From positions 127,494 to 191,493 of the forward strand of contig NZ_FOYZ01000003.1 in the NCBI RefSeq assembly GCF_900112775.1: 64,000 nt of DNA. The letters run 5' to 3'. Positions within the stretch are counted from its first letter, which is position 1, and every line of letters starts with the position of its first letter. This DNA is from Anaeromicropila populeti (GTDB taxonomy: Bacteria > Bacillota > Clostridia > Lachnospirales > Lachnospiraceae). The notes beneath the pieces were generated by a model that was not told the DNA's origin, did not search any database, and saw only the letters and a program-made list of their open reading frames with translations. Below are positions 26,243 through 32,559 of this stretch, in pieces. Made by a program: the position numbers and the translations under genes.

Positions 26243-27967
26243 TTATTTATCAAATGAAATACGTTCCATTTCAGAATAGGACGTAATTCCATCTATAACA
26301 AACTTCGACGCTGAAAGCCTTAGCGTATGCATACCTTCATCCAAGGCAGCCTTTTCAATATCATCTGCACTTCCATGCTTGCTGATAACATCTTTTATTT
26401 TTTGTGAAATCGCCATAATCTCATATACACCAATACGTCCCCAATAACCAGTATTATTACACTGAGTACAGCCACATGGCTCATAAACAGTCAATGGCAT
26501 TTCCTTCGGATATCCTAACATTTCTTTTTCATACCGGGAAGCACTTCTGCCCTGCTTGCACTTTGGACACAGCCTTCTTACCAGACGCTGTGCAATAACA
26601 CCAACTACAGAGTCCGCAATCAAGTAAGGTTCTATTCCCATATCTTCAAGTCTCGTAATGGTACTGGAAGCACTGTTTGTATGCAGTGTACTAACAACAA
26701 GGTGACCCGTAATAGAGGCTTTTACAGCTATCTGAGCCGTCTCCCCGTCACGAATCTCACCAATCATGATAATATCCGGATCCTGACGAAGAATCGAACG
26801 CAACGCATTGGCAAAGGTCATATCTGCCTTATTATTAACTTGAACCTGATTGATACCATCAATATTGGCTTCTACTGGATCTTCAACCGTAATAATATTT
26901 ACACCCTCTACATTCAGCTCACTTAATGCCGTATATAATGTGGTGGACTTACCACTACCAGTTGGTCCTGTTACCAGAATAATTCCATGTGGATGCTTTA
27001 AAATAGAATCAAACAGTGCCAGCTCATCATCTGAAAAACCTAAATCCTTTTTGTCCTTCGTCAATGCCTGCTTGGATGTAAGACGCATTACTACCTTTTC
27101 TCCAAATACAGTTGGCAGAATAGATACACGAATATCATATTCACTTCTATCAACCACGCTGGTAATACGGCCATCCTGAGGCTTTCTCTTTTCTGATATA
27201 TCCATTCCACCGATAATTTTAATTCGCGTTACAATCGCTGCCAAAAGATCTGTTCCATAGGACATAACAGCCTTCAGCACACCATCCACACGAAAACGTA
27301 TTCTAACTTGATACTCCATCGGTTCAATATGTATATCACTTGCACGTAATCTAACTGCCTGCTCAATAATCTTATTCACGAGCTGCACAATAGGTGCATT
27401 ACTTATGTCATCATCGAAATTAATATCTTCTTCTTTTTTAGAATCCTTAAACTTTTCTTCACGCTCTTTTGTATATTGTTCAGCTACCTTCATTGCCTCT
27501 GCATTACCAAAGTACCGGTCAATTGCAGAAGAAATTTCTGTTGGTGTACTAACAACTGGTTCTATTTGAAGATTTGTTATAAAAGCCAAATCATCAATAG
27601 CATAAATATCCATTGGATCGGACATTGCGACTCTTAATTCGTTCATATTCATCATATTGAATTCAAAAGGAATCACGTTGTATTTTCGCAAAACCGACTC
27701 ACTAACTAAGCGGAGTATATCTTCAGGTATAACCAATTCTTCAAGCCGAATCATGTCAACTCCCAGCTGCCTGTGCAGCGCATCTGCAATATCCAATTCG
27801 GTGAGAATTCCTGAATCTATTAATGTTTCCCCTAACTTTTTCCCCTTTTTCTTTTGTTCGTCTAAAGCCGTCATAAGCTCTTCTGGACTGATAGCACCAC
27901 TTGAAATTAAAATATCCCCCAAACGCTTTTTGCGACGTCCCCCTTGATCTACCAATCTAGTTCCCAA
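26243..27967 (-). CDS. pilB: Pilus extension ATPase PilB with MshEN-like N-terminal domain
   Basis: PilB powers pilus extension. The 574 residues have two tandem MshEN-type motifs at the N-terminus (RLGDILISSGAISPEELMTAL from 15, and KLGETLIDSGILTELDIADAL from 44), a known cyclic di-GMP-binding arrangement. Walker A GPTGSGKST is at 334-342, with the Asp box ITVEDPVEA. Walker B is DIIMIGEIRD (398-407), and the zinc-binding cysteines are 467, 470, 500 and 503. The start is TTG at 27967, supported by AAGGTGG nine bases before it; no better start exists. It is the first gene of the operon. Confidence 0.95.
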   Translation of the reverse strand: MGTRLVDQGGRRKKRLGDILISSGAISPEELMTALDEQKKKGKKLGETLIDSGILTELDIADALHRQLGVDMIRLEELVIPEDILRLVSESVLRKYNVIPFEFNMMNMNELRVAMSDPMDIYAIDDLAFITNLQIEPVVSTPTEISSAIDRYFGNAEAMKVAEQYTKEREEKFKDSKKEEDINFDDDISNAPIVQLVNKIIEQAVRLRASDIHIEPMEYQVRIRFRVDGVLKAVMSYGTDLLAAIVTRIKIIGGMDISEKRKPQDGRITSVVDRSEYDIRVSILPTVFGEKVVMRLTSKQALTKDKKDLGFSDDELALFDSILKHPHGIILVTGPTGSGKSTTLYTALSELNVEGVNIITVEDPVEANIDGINQVQVNNKADMTFANALRSILRQDPDIIMIGEIRDGETAQIAVKASITGHLVVSTLHTNSASSTITRLEDMGIEPYLIADSVVGVIAQRLVRRLCPKCKQGRSASRYEKEMLGYPKEMPLTVYEPCGCTQCNNTGYWGRIGVYEIMAISQKIKDVISKHGSADDIEKAALDEGMHTLRLSASKFVIDGITSYSEMERISFDK

Positions 27968-28073
27968 TATAATGAACCACCTTTATAAAATCTTTATTTT
28001 TATTATTATTTCTCTATCAATTATATTCTATCACTCTTCAAAAATAAAGAAAACTATATTTTTAATTATCTTT

Positions 28074-28102
28074 ATTTTAGCAAATAAAATCTATTGCTTC
28101 AA
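28074..28102 (-). promoter_or_regulatory. Promoter of the pilus operon
   Basis: On the minus strand TTGAAG (28102-28097), a 17 bp spacer and TAAAAT (28079-28074) with an extended -10 TGC. Transcription would start near 28067, about 100 bases before the TTG start of pilB. Confidence 0.55.
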
Positions 28103-28256
28103 GTATCTTTTATACTTTTTTTAATTATTTTTCATTTTTTCTTATGTTTTACTAGCAATGTTTTACATATAAATTCACACAAATACAATGTTGTCCGTTT
28201 TCTGTTGTGTAGATTACTAAACAGAAAATGACTGTCTTTGTTTACAATAGCCAACT

Positions 28257-28281
28257 AGTACAAGCTGCTATATCTTGTACT
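28257..28281. promoter_or_regulatory. Perfect 8 bp inverted repeat, possible operator
   Basis: AGTACAAG (28257-28264) and CTTGTACT (28274-28281) flank a 9 bp spacer. No T run follows on either strand, so it does not look like a terminator. It lies about 155 bp before the pilus promoter and 57 bp after the GerMN gene. Confidence 0.4.
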
Positions 28282-28337
28282 TCTTCCATTCTATTCATTT
28301 TGGTATAGTTTATTCTGCAACAAATAATACATTCCAA

Positions 28338-28997
28338 TTATTTTTCTGCTATCAAAAAGTCAAAAAACTCCAACGGCTCATTATATTCCTGATGTCCTGT
28401 ACTTATAACCTGGTTTTCAGCTGTTACATTTATTGACTTTAACTTGTAGTACTCAATAAATGTATTGACCAATGACCCCATCAGCATCGTTTCACCTGTT
28501 GTTCCTGTTTGTGACACGGCATCCCTAAATTCCTTTGATAAATCAATATGTGCTGTTAAACTGTCATCATCCTCAATTTCAAAAGAATTCACCTTTACTC
28601 CTTCTGGAAGAGCCCCTGCCTGGATTAATGCATCTACGATTCCCTGTGGACTATCTTCCGCTGTCACTTTTGTTGGAATTTCATAAAGAACATCCTCATC
28701 AGGTACATACACTGTCACCTCTGCTTTTGGAATTTCACTGGCTTCTGCAACAGGTTCTGATGTTTGCTGCACTTCCTCGGTTGGCACAGTTTCTGAATTT
28801 TCTGGAGTTACAACATCTTCTGTTGGAACTATTTCAATAGGCGTTATCGTTTCCGTCACCATACTATCTTCCGCAGCATCTTTCTTTTTACCACATCCCA
28901 TTATGCTAAACAACAGCAGTAGCATAAGAATATAAAATAGAACACTTCTTTTTTTGATATTTTTACTTGCATCTTGAATCGTATTAAAAAAACTCAT
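28338..28997 (-). CDS. GerMN-domain lipoprotein
   Basis: The 219-residue protein has a basic N-terminus, a hydrophobic stretch (about 18-33) and a likely lipobox ending in Cys35 (FSIMGC), so it should be anchored to the outer face of the membrane. A Thr/Glu/Pro-rich linker (about 45-92) leads to a GerMN domain (VTVYVPDEDVLYEIP to the end, with the conserved HIDLSKEF strand). GerM of B. subtilis acts in sporulation and germination; other GerMN lipoproteins have no known role. The ATG follows AAGGAGGG. It is divergent from the pectinesterase gene. Confidence 0.82.
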   Translation of the reverse strand: MSFFNTIQDASKNIKKRSVLFYILMLLLLFSIMGCGKKKDAAEDSMVTETITPIEIVPTEDVVTPENSETVPTEEVQQTSEPVAEASEIPKAEVTVYVPDEDVLYEIPTKVTAEDSPQGIVDALIQAGALPEGVKVNSFEIEDDDSLTAHIDLSKEFRDAVSQTGTTGETMLMGSLVNTFIEYYKLKSINVTAENQVISTGHQEYNEPLEFFDFLIAEK

Positions 28998-29097
28998 GGT
29001 AAGCCCTCCTTTTAGTCAGAATTTATCTGCCATATGTTTAAACACATTCATTATAACATAAATCTTTTCATTGTGCAGATAATATTTGAAAAAGCTA

Positions 29098-29126
29098 TTG
29101 CTATTCATATTTATTTGTTTTATAGT
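29098..29126 (+). promoter_or_regulatory. Candidate promoter of the pectinesterase gene
   Basis: TTGCTA (29098-29103), a 17 bp spacer and TATAGT (29121-29126) put the transcription start near 29133, thirty bases before the chosen ATG. This supports the shorter reading of the gene. Confidence 0.5.
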
Positions 29127-29162
29127 TTCATAATACTAATACTTTCAGGAGGTTCTATAGAC

Positions 29163-30116
29163 ATGATTATTGTAGCACAAAATGGAAGCGGAGATTTCAA
29201 AACAATACAAGAAGCTGTAGATAGTATTTCTATTAATAATGGCACCGAAGCTGACAAAACAATTTTCATCAAACGGGGGGTATATAAAGAACAATTAGAG
29301 ATCAAAGTACCTAATCTTAAACTAGAAGGGGAAGATCGAGATGAAACCATTATAACAAACACTCTGGGGGCATTTGATCCAATGCCTGACGGAAAAAAGC
29401 GCGGCACATTCCGCAGTTATACTGTTTTTATTGATGCCAGCCAGATATCACTTTATAATCTGACAATTAGAAATGAAGCCGGCATTGGCTCAGAAAAAGG
29501 ACAGGCAATCGCCCTATATGCCGAGGGGGATTTGCTGCAAATTGAAAACTGCAATTTAATTGCAAGACAAGATACCCTTTTTACAGGTCCTCTGCCTGAA
29601 AAGGAACTGATTCCCGATGGATTTCTGGGACCAAAACAATTTTCTCCCCGTATAAACGGACGCCAGCTCTATCGGAATTGCTTTATATCTGGAGATATTG
29701 ATTTTATTTTTGGCAGTGCTACCGCATATTTTGAAAGCTGTGAGATATTTTCTCACACTTTAAACCAGGAAGTGAACGGCTATGTAACTGCTCCATCCAC
29801 ACCAAAGGGACAGACTTACGGATATGTGTTTCAAAACTGCTGTTTTACCAGTAATTGCCCCGATAATTCTGTCTATTTGGGAAGACCATGGCGAAACTAT
29901 GCAAAAGCTGTATTCATAAATTGTGAACTAGGTTCCCATATTAAGAAAGAAGGCTTTCATGACTGGGACAAAACAGAAAGTCATCACACTACTTTTTTTG
30001 CTGAATATCAAAACTATGGTCCTGGTGCAGAAGATACCTGCCGAGAACCATGGGTTCATTCTTTATCACCAGAAGATATTTCACAGTATTCCATAGAATC
30101 CATATTTAAGAAGTAA
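29163..30116 (+). CDS. Pectinesterase without signal peptide
   Basis: Pectinesterase removes methyl groups from pectin, releasing methanol. From the ATG at 29163 (preceded by AGGAGG) the protein has 317 residues: the opening IIVAQNGSGDFKTIQEAVDSI and the right-handed beta-helix. The catalytic motifs are RQDTLF, GDIDFIFGSATAYFESC and LGRPWRNYAKAV. The two Asp and the Arg of the active site are present. There is no export signal. The longer ORF from 29034 adds a hydrophobic stretch, but it spans the promoter and lacks a ribosome site. A cytoplasmic enzyme acting on imported methylated oligogalacturonides is the likely role. No other pectin genes lie nearby. Confidence 0.9.
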   Translation: MIIVAQNGSGDFKTIQEAVDSISINNGTEADKTIFIKRGVYKEQLEIKVPNLKLEGEDRDETIITNTLGAFDPMPDGKKRGTFRSYTVFIDASQISLYNLTIRNEAGIGSEKGQAIALYAEGDLLQIENCNLIARQDTLFTGPLPEKELIPDGFLGPKQFSPRINGRQLYRNCFISGDIDFIFGSATAYFESCEIFSHTLNQEVNGYVTAPSTPKGQTYGYVFQNCCFTSNCPDNSVYLGRPWRNYAKAVFINCELGSHIKKEGFHDWDKTESHHTTFFAEYQNYGPGAEDTCREPWVHSLSPEDISQYSIESIFKK

Positions 30117-30483
30117 CACCTTGTGTTTTTTCTAAAAATAGTTTAATTCCCTGGAATACTTCATCACATATGATATGTTCCATTTTACAGGCATCTGCCT
30201 CTGCTGTACTCCGATCAACACCCGTTGTAAGAATCAGAAATTCAGTCAGCAGCAGATGCCTTTCTAAAACACTGTTAGCTTTCTCAAGACCTAATTTCGT
30301 TAGTGTAATCTCTCCTTTTGCATCCATTACGATATGTCCCGATTCTTTTAATATTCCCATTGCCCGGCAGACACTAGGTTTACTAAATCCCAATTCCCTT
30401 GCTATCTCGATAGACCGCACCGAACCATTCCTGTTCTTCAGCATCAAAATGGTTTCCAGATAGTTTTCACCTGATTCATACAT
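30106..30483 (-). CDS. DtxR/MntR-family metal-dependent regulator
   Basis: The 125-residue protein has an N-terminal winged helix-turn-helix (IEIARELGFSKPSVCRAMGILKESGHI, about 25-51) and a dimerisation domain with metal-site residues in the ADACKMEHIICDEV segment (Glu, Cys, His). It lacks the C-terminal SH3-like domain, like MntR. Regulators of this type sense Fe2+ or Mn2+. The gene ends 11 bp inside the converging pectinesterase gene and lies 57 bp after the small Cys-rich gene, at the end of the iron locus, so iron control is plausible. The ATG lies behind AGTAGGAGGC. Confidence 0.85.
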   Translation of the reverse strand: MYESGENYLETILMLKNRNGSVRSIEIARELGFSKPSVCRAMGILKESGHIVMDAKGEITLTKLGLEKANSVLERHLLLTEFLILTTGVDRSTAEADACKMEHIICDEVFQGIKLFLEKTQGVTS

Positions 30484-30540
30484 GTAAATTGCCTCCTACT
30501 ATGTTATGAATTCTATCTTAAATGATTCTTAGCAGCTCGT

Positions 30541-30687
30541 CTAGATGTTTTTACCACAATTTTTATCACAACTGCTGCAACCGCATCCGCATCCCGTATT
30601 GATTCCTGCTTTCTTATTTTTTACGCCCCGATAAACGATTAGTCCAACGCAGAACAGAATAATTGCTACTACTAAAAAATCAACCAT
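30541..30687 (-). CDS. Small Cys-rich membrane protein (FeoB-associated type)
   Basis: A 48-residue protein that falls below common length cut-offs. It has one transmembrane helix at the N-terminus (VDFLVVAIILFCVGLIVYRG) followed by a basic patch and a cysteine cluster (CGCGCSSCDKNC). This is the layout of the FeoB-associated Cys-rich membrane proteins found behind feoB. The ATG at 30687 follows AGGAGG and overlaps the 3' end of the Fur-like gene by 8 bases, showing translational coupling. It may handle iron or an iron-sulfur group at the membrane; its role is not established. Confidence 0.8.
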   Translation of the reverse strand: MVDFLVVAIILFCVGLIVYRGVKNKKAGINTGCGCGCSSCDKNCGKNI

Positions 30688-31156
30688 ACATTTGTTCCTC
30701 CTCAATTTCATTTTTTCTAATTTTAACTAGAAATGAGATGTCTTCATTTTGCAATATTCCTTTTTCCTTTAACCTGTTTTTTAACTCCTGGCACCAGGCA
30801 GAATCTTTGATTTCTATCACATGATTTCCGTCTAATACTAGTATATTATCATTTTCAATACATTTAAAGCCCTCACAATGAATTTGGTACATATTTTTTC
30901 GATTAATTGCTCCGATTTCTTCCAGTGTATTCAGCATTCGGTAAACCGTTGCAATTCCGATTGACGGATCCCGCAATACCGCCTGGTAATATATTTCTTT
31001 GCAACAGGAACATTCGTTTTCCAAAATAATTTCTGTAATTATTTTTCTCTGGGAAGTAATCCGACATCCTCTTTTCCGAAGTTCATCAAATATTAGTTCC
31101 TGTTTAAACATTTTGGTCTGAAACTGTTGCTCTTGATTTTTCATTAAAACTGCCAT
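30680..31156 (-). CDS. Divergent Fur-family regulator of the feo locus
   Basis: The 158-residue protein has the Fur winged helix (RITSQRKIITEIILENE and GIATVYRMLNTLEEIGAI). The metal-binding half is unusual: the poly-His stretch and first CxxC of canonical Fur are absent, replaced by YQIHCEGFKCIENDNILVLDGNHVIEI. A CSCC cluster sits before the recognition helix. It may sense metal or redox state through other residues. The ATG follows AGGAGGTAACAG. It lies where feoB would be expected, after the second feoA, with a hairpin between them. Confidence 0.78.
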   Translation of the reverse strand: MAVLMKNQEQQFQTKMFKQELIFDELRKRGCRITSQRKIITEIILENECSCCKEIYYQAVLRDPSIGIATVYRMLNTLEEIGAINRKNMYQIHCEGFKCIENDNILVLDGNHVIEIKDSAWCQELKNRLKEKGILQNEDISFLVKIRKNEIEEEQMYG

Positions 31157-31184
31157 TCTGTTACCTCCTATTCGTATAGCCGTT

Positions 31185-31202
31185 GGTTAGTTTATGCTAA
31201 CC
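31185..31202. promoter_or_regulatory. Inverted repeat before the Fur-like gene
   Basis: GGTTAG and CTAACC flank 6 bp, 29 bp before the start of the Fur-like gene. The half-sites resemble those of DtxR-type operators, but the spacing is wider than the usual 1 bp. It could be an operator or a small hairpin. Confidence 0.3.
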
Positions 31203-31217
31203 GACATTTCTAAATTT

Positions 31218-31245
31218 GCAGAGTTTTATGTAAGTAAAACTCTGC
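31218..31245 (-). other. Perfect 11 bp hairpin after the second feoA
   Basis: The arms 31235-31245 and 31218-31228 (core GCAGAGTTTTA) are fully complementary with a 6 nt loop, and begin in the stop codon of feoA. The run behind it on the minus strand is only AAATTT, so termination may be partial. Confidence 0.6.
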
Positions 31246-31463
31246 TATTCCATCGTAATATTTTGAGCTTCGTCTTTACGTAAGCTTAATTCGTATCCTC
31301 TGATATTTACTTCAATTGGATCTCCCAGAGGCGCTATCTTAACCACTTTTATACGGGTTCCTGGTGTTACCCCCATATCCATCAGTCTTCGCTTCATAGG
31401 TCCCTTTGTTCCTATCGCTTTTACAGTACCTTCCTCACCTGGCTTTAATTCTTTTAATGTCAT
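31245..31463 (-). CDS. feoA: FeoA-domain protein (second copy)
   Basis: This 72-residue SH3-like protein has the FeoA layout: LKELKPGEEGTVKAI, then a GPMKRRLMDMGVTPGTRIKVV segment and IEVNIRGYELSLRKDEAQNI. FeoA normally binds the cytoplasmic part of FeoB and is needed for ferrous iron import. The ATG follows AGGAGG, 10 bp after the first feoA. FeoB is not encoded in the window. Confidence 0.9.
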   Translation of the reverse strand: MTLKELKPGEEGTVKAIGTKGPMKRRLMDMGVTPGTRIKVVKIAPLGDPIEVNIRGYELSLRKDEAQNITME

Positions 31464-31473
31464 ATAAATCCTC

Positions 31474-31686
31474 CTAATTCACCATGATTTTAGACGCAAG
31501 TCCTTTGTTTATTGCAACCTTAACACCCTTTATCAAAAGTATTAATCCACTGTCATTTTCACTTACTACTTTTATTGGAACTCCATTTACAAACCCCATA
31601 TCCTGAAGATGCCTTCTCATGTCATCTTGCCCTCTAAAACCTACCATTTCTTTTTCTTCTCCAAGCTTCACATACGATAATGGCAT
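31474..31686 (-). CDS. feoA: FeoA-domain protein (first copy)
   Basis: This 70-residue SH3-like protein (MPLSYVKLGEEKEMVGF, DDMRRHLQDMGFVNGVPIKVV, LLIKGVKVAINKGLASKIMV) has the FeoA fold pattern. It differs clearly from the second copy, so the pair is not a recent duplication. The ATG follows AAAGGAGC. It is the first gene of the iron locus, directly behind a Fur box and promoter. Confidence 0.9.
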   Translation of the reverse strand: MPLSYVKLGEEKEMVGFRGQDDMRRHLQDMGFVNGVPIKVVSENDSGLILLIKGVKVAINKGLASKIMVN

Positions 31687-31714
31687 ATAACCAGCTCCTT
31701 TGTAAAATTAATTA

Positions 31715-31733
31715 GATATTGATTATCATTTTC
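31715..31733 (-). promoter_or_regulatory. Fur box on the feo promoter
   Basis: The plus-strand 19-mer GATATTGATTATCATTTTC reads on the minus strand as a 17/19 match to the classical Fur consensus. It lies directly behind the -10 box and covers the transcription start, an arrangement that represses when Fur holds iron. Confidence 0.8.
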
Positions 31734-31740
31734 ATTTATA

Positions 31741-31769
31741 ATAATAAGTCATAATCTATAAAAAGTCAA
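31741..31769 (-). promoter_or_regulatory. Promoter of the feo locus
   Basis: TTGACT (31769-31764), a 17 bp spacer and TATTAT (31746-31741) on the minus strand, each 5/6 to consensus, about 55 bp before feoA. Confidence 0.75.
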
Positions 31770-31788
31770 TCCTTATTTAAAAATTTAT

Positions 31789-31834
31789 CAAAAAAGAAGT
31801 ATGCAACAAGTATTTTTACTCATTACATACTTCT
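31789..31834 (-). terminator. Terminator after sigK
   Basis: The 9 bp arms AGAAGTATG and CATACTTCT (31826-31834 and 31795-31803) are followed on the minus strand by a T run (31794-31789). It separates sigK from the feo promoter. Confidence 0.8.
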
Positions 31835-31852
31835 ATTCCTAGTCGCAGCTTA

Positions 31853-32473
31853 TTAATCAAAAGACTCTCTTAACTTCCTGAGAGCTTTTTTTTCAATTCT
31901 GCTCACATAGCTTCTGCTAATTCCCAGCATATCTGCAATTTCTCTTTGAGTTGCCTCGTCCTCTCCACCTAAACCATACCGCAATTTTATAATTTCTTTT
32001 TCTCTTTCACTTAAAACTTTATCAAAAAACTGATATAGTTTTTTGGTATTCTCCTCCAGCTCCATTAATTCTACAATATCATCGTCAACAGATTCTATAA
32101 TATCCAACAAATTGATTTCATTTCCTTCTTTATCGGCTCCTATTGGCTCATACAAATAGACATCCCTGGACTGCTTTTTGCCATTTCTAAGCATCATTAA
32201 CAGTTCATTATCAATACATCGAGAAGCATATGTGGCTAAACGAATTCCCTTATCCATGTCGAAGGTATCTATAGCTTTAATTAATCCAATGGTGCCAATC
32301 GAAATCAAGTCATCAATTTCCTTATCATTTGCGTTATATTTTTTCACAATATGTGCCACAAGACGCAGGTTTCGCTCAATCAAAATTTCTCTTGCTGCTT
32401 TATCACCTATCTTACAAAGCTGGATATAATGTTGCTCCTCCTTGGTGCTAAGTGGCATAGGAAATGATTTCAT
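31853..32473 (-). CDS. sigK: Sporulation sigma factor SigK, without pro-sequence
   Basis: SigK directs late transcription in the mother cell. The 206 residues show region 2 (NLRLVAHIVKKYN, DLISIGTIGLIKAIDTF, ATYASRCIDNELLM), the SigK-type DVYLYEPIGADKEGNEINLLD segment, and region 4 with the ATQREIADMLGISRSYVSRIEKKALRKL helix-turn-helix. The protein starts MKSFPMPLS, which aligns with the mature start of B. subtilis SigK; the 20-residue pro-sequence is missing. The ATG is well supported by GAGGTG eight bases before it. The gene is intact, with no intervening element. SigE is an alternative but fits less well. Confidence 0.88.
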   Translation of the reverse strand: MKSFPMPLSTKEEQHYIQLCKIGDKAAREILIERNLRLVAHIVKKYNANDKEIDDLISIGTIGLIKAIDTFDMDKGIRLATYASRCIDNELLMMLRNGKKQSRDVYLYEPIGADKEGNEINLLDIIESVDDDIVELMELEENTKKLYQFFDKVLSEREKEIIKLRYGLGGEDEATQREIADMLGISRSYVSRIEKKALRKLRESFD

Positions 32474-32559
32474 TGAATAAGCACCTCAATGATGAATCAG
32501 TTTAATTATAGTCTATGATTCTGGAGGCTGTTTAGTGCATTTCCATAAAATAAAAACTT

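Larger units (their letters stand above)
27968..28337. other. 370 bp AT-rich control region before the pilus operon
   Basis: This is the only gap above 300 bp. I see a promoter (28074-28102), a perfect inverted repeat (28257-28281) and poly-T tracts, giving a leader of about 100 nt before pilB. I see no conserved riboswitch core, no credible ORF with a ribosome site, and no clear T-tract terminator for the GerMN gene. Confidence 0.6.

Noticed and set aside
27968-28337. Cyclic di-GMP riboswitch before the pilus operon
   Set aside because: I looked because such switches control pili in other Clostridia, but I find no conserved aptamer core or paired helices in this AT-rich stretch. A covariance-model search would settle it.
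29034-29162. N-terminal extension of the pectinesterase with a hydrophobic stretch resembling a signal
   Set aside because: It covers the promoter at 29098-29126 and lacks a ribosome site, while AGGAGG stands before the ATG at 29163.
31185-31202. Classical DtxR/IdeR box
   Set aside because: The half-sites GGTTAG and CTAACC fit, but a 6 bp spacer in place of 1 bp does not; kept only as a weak inverted repeat.
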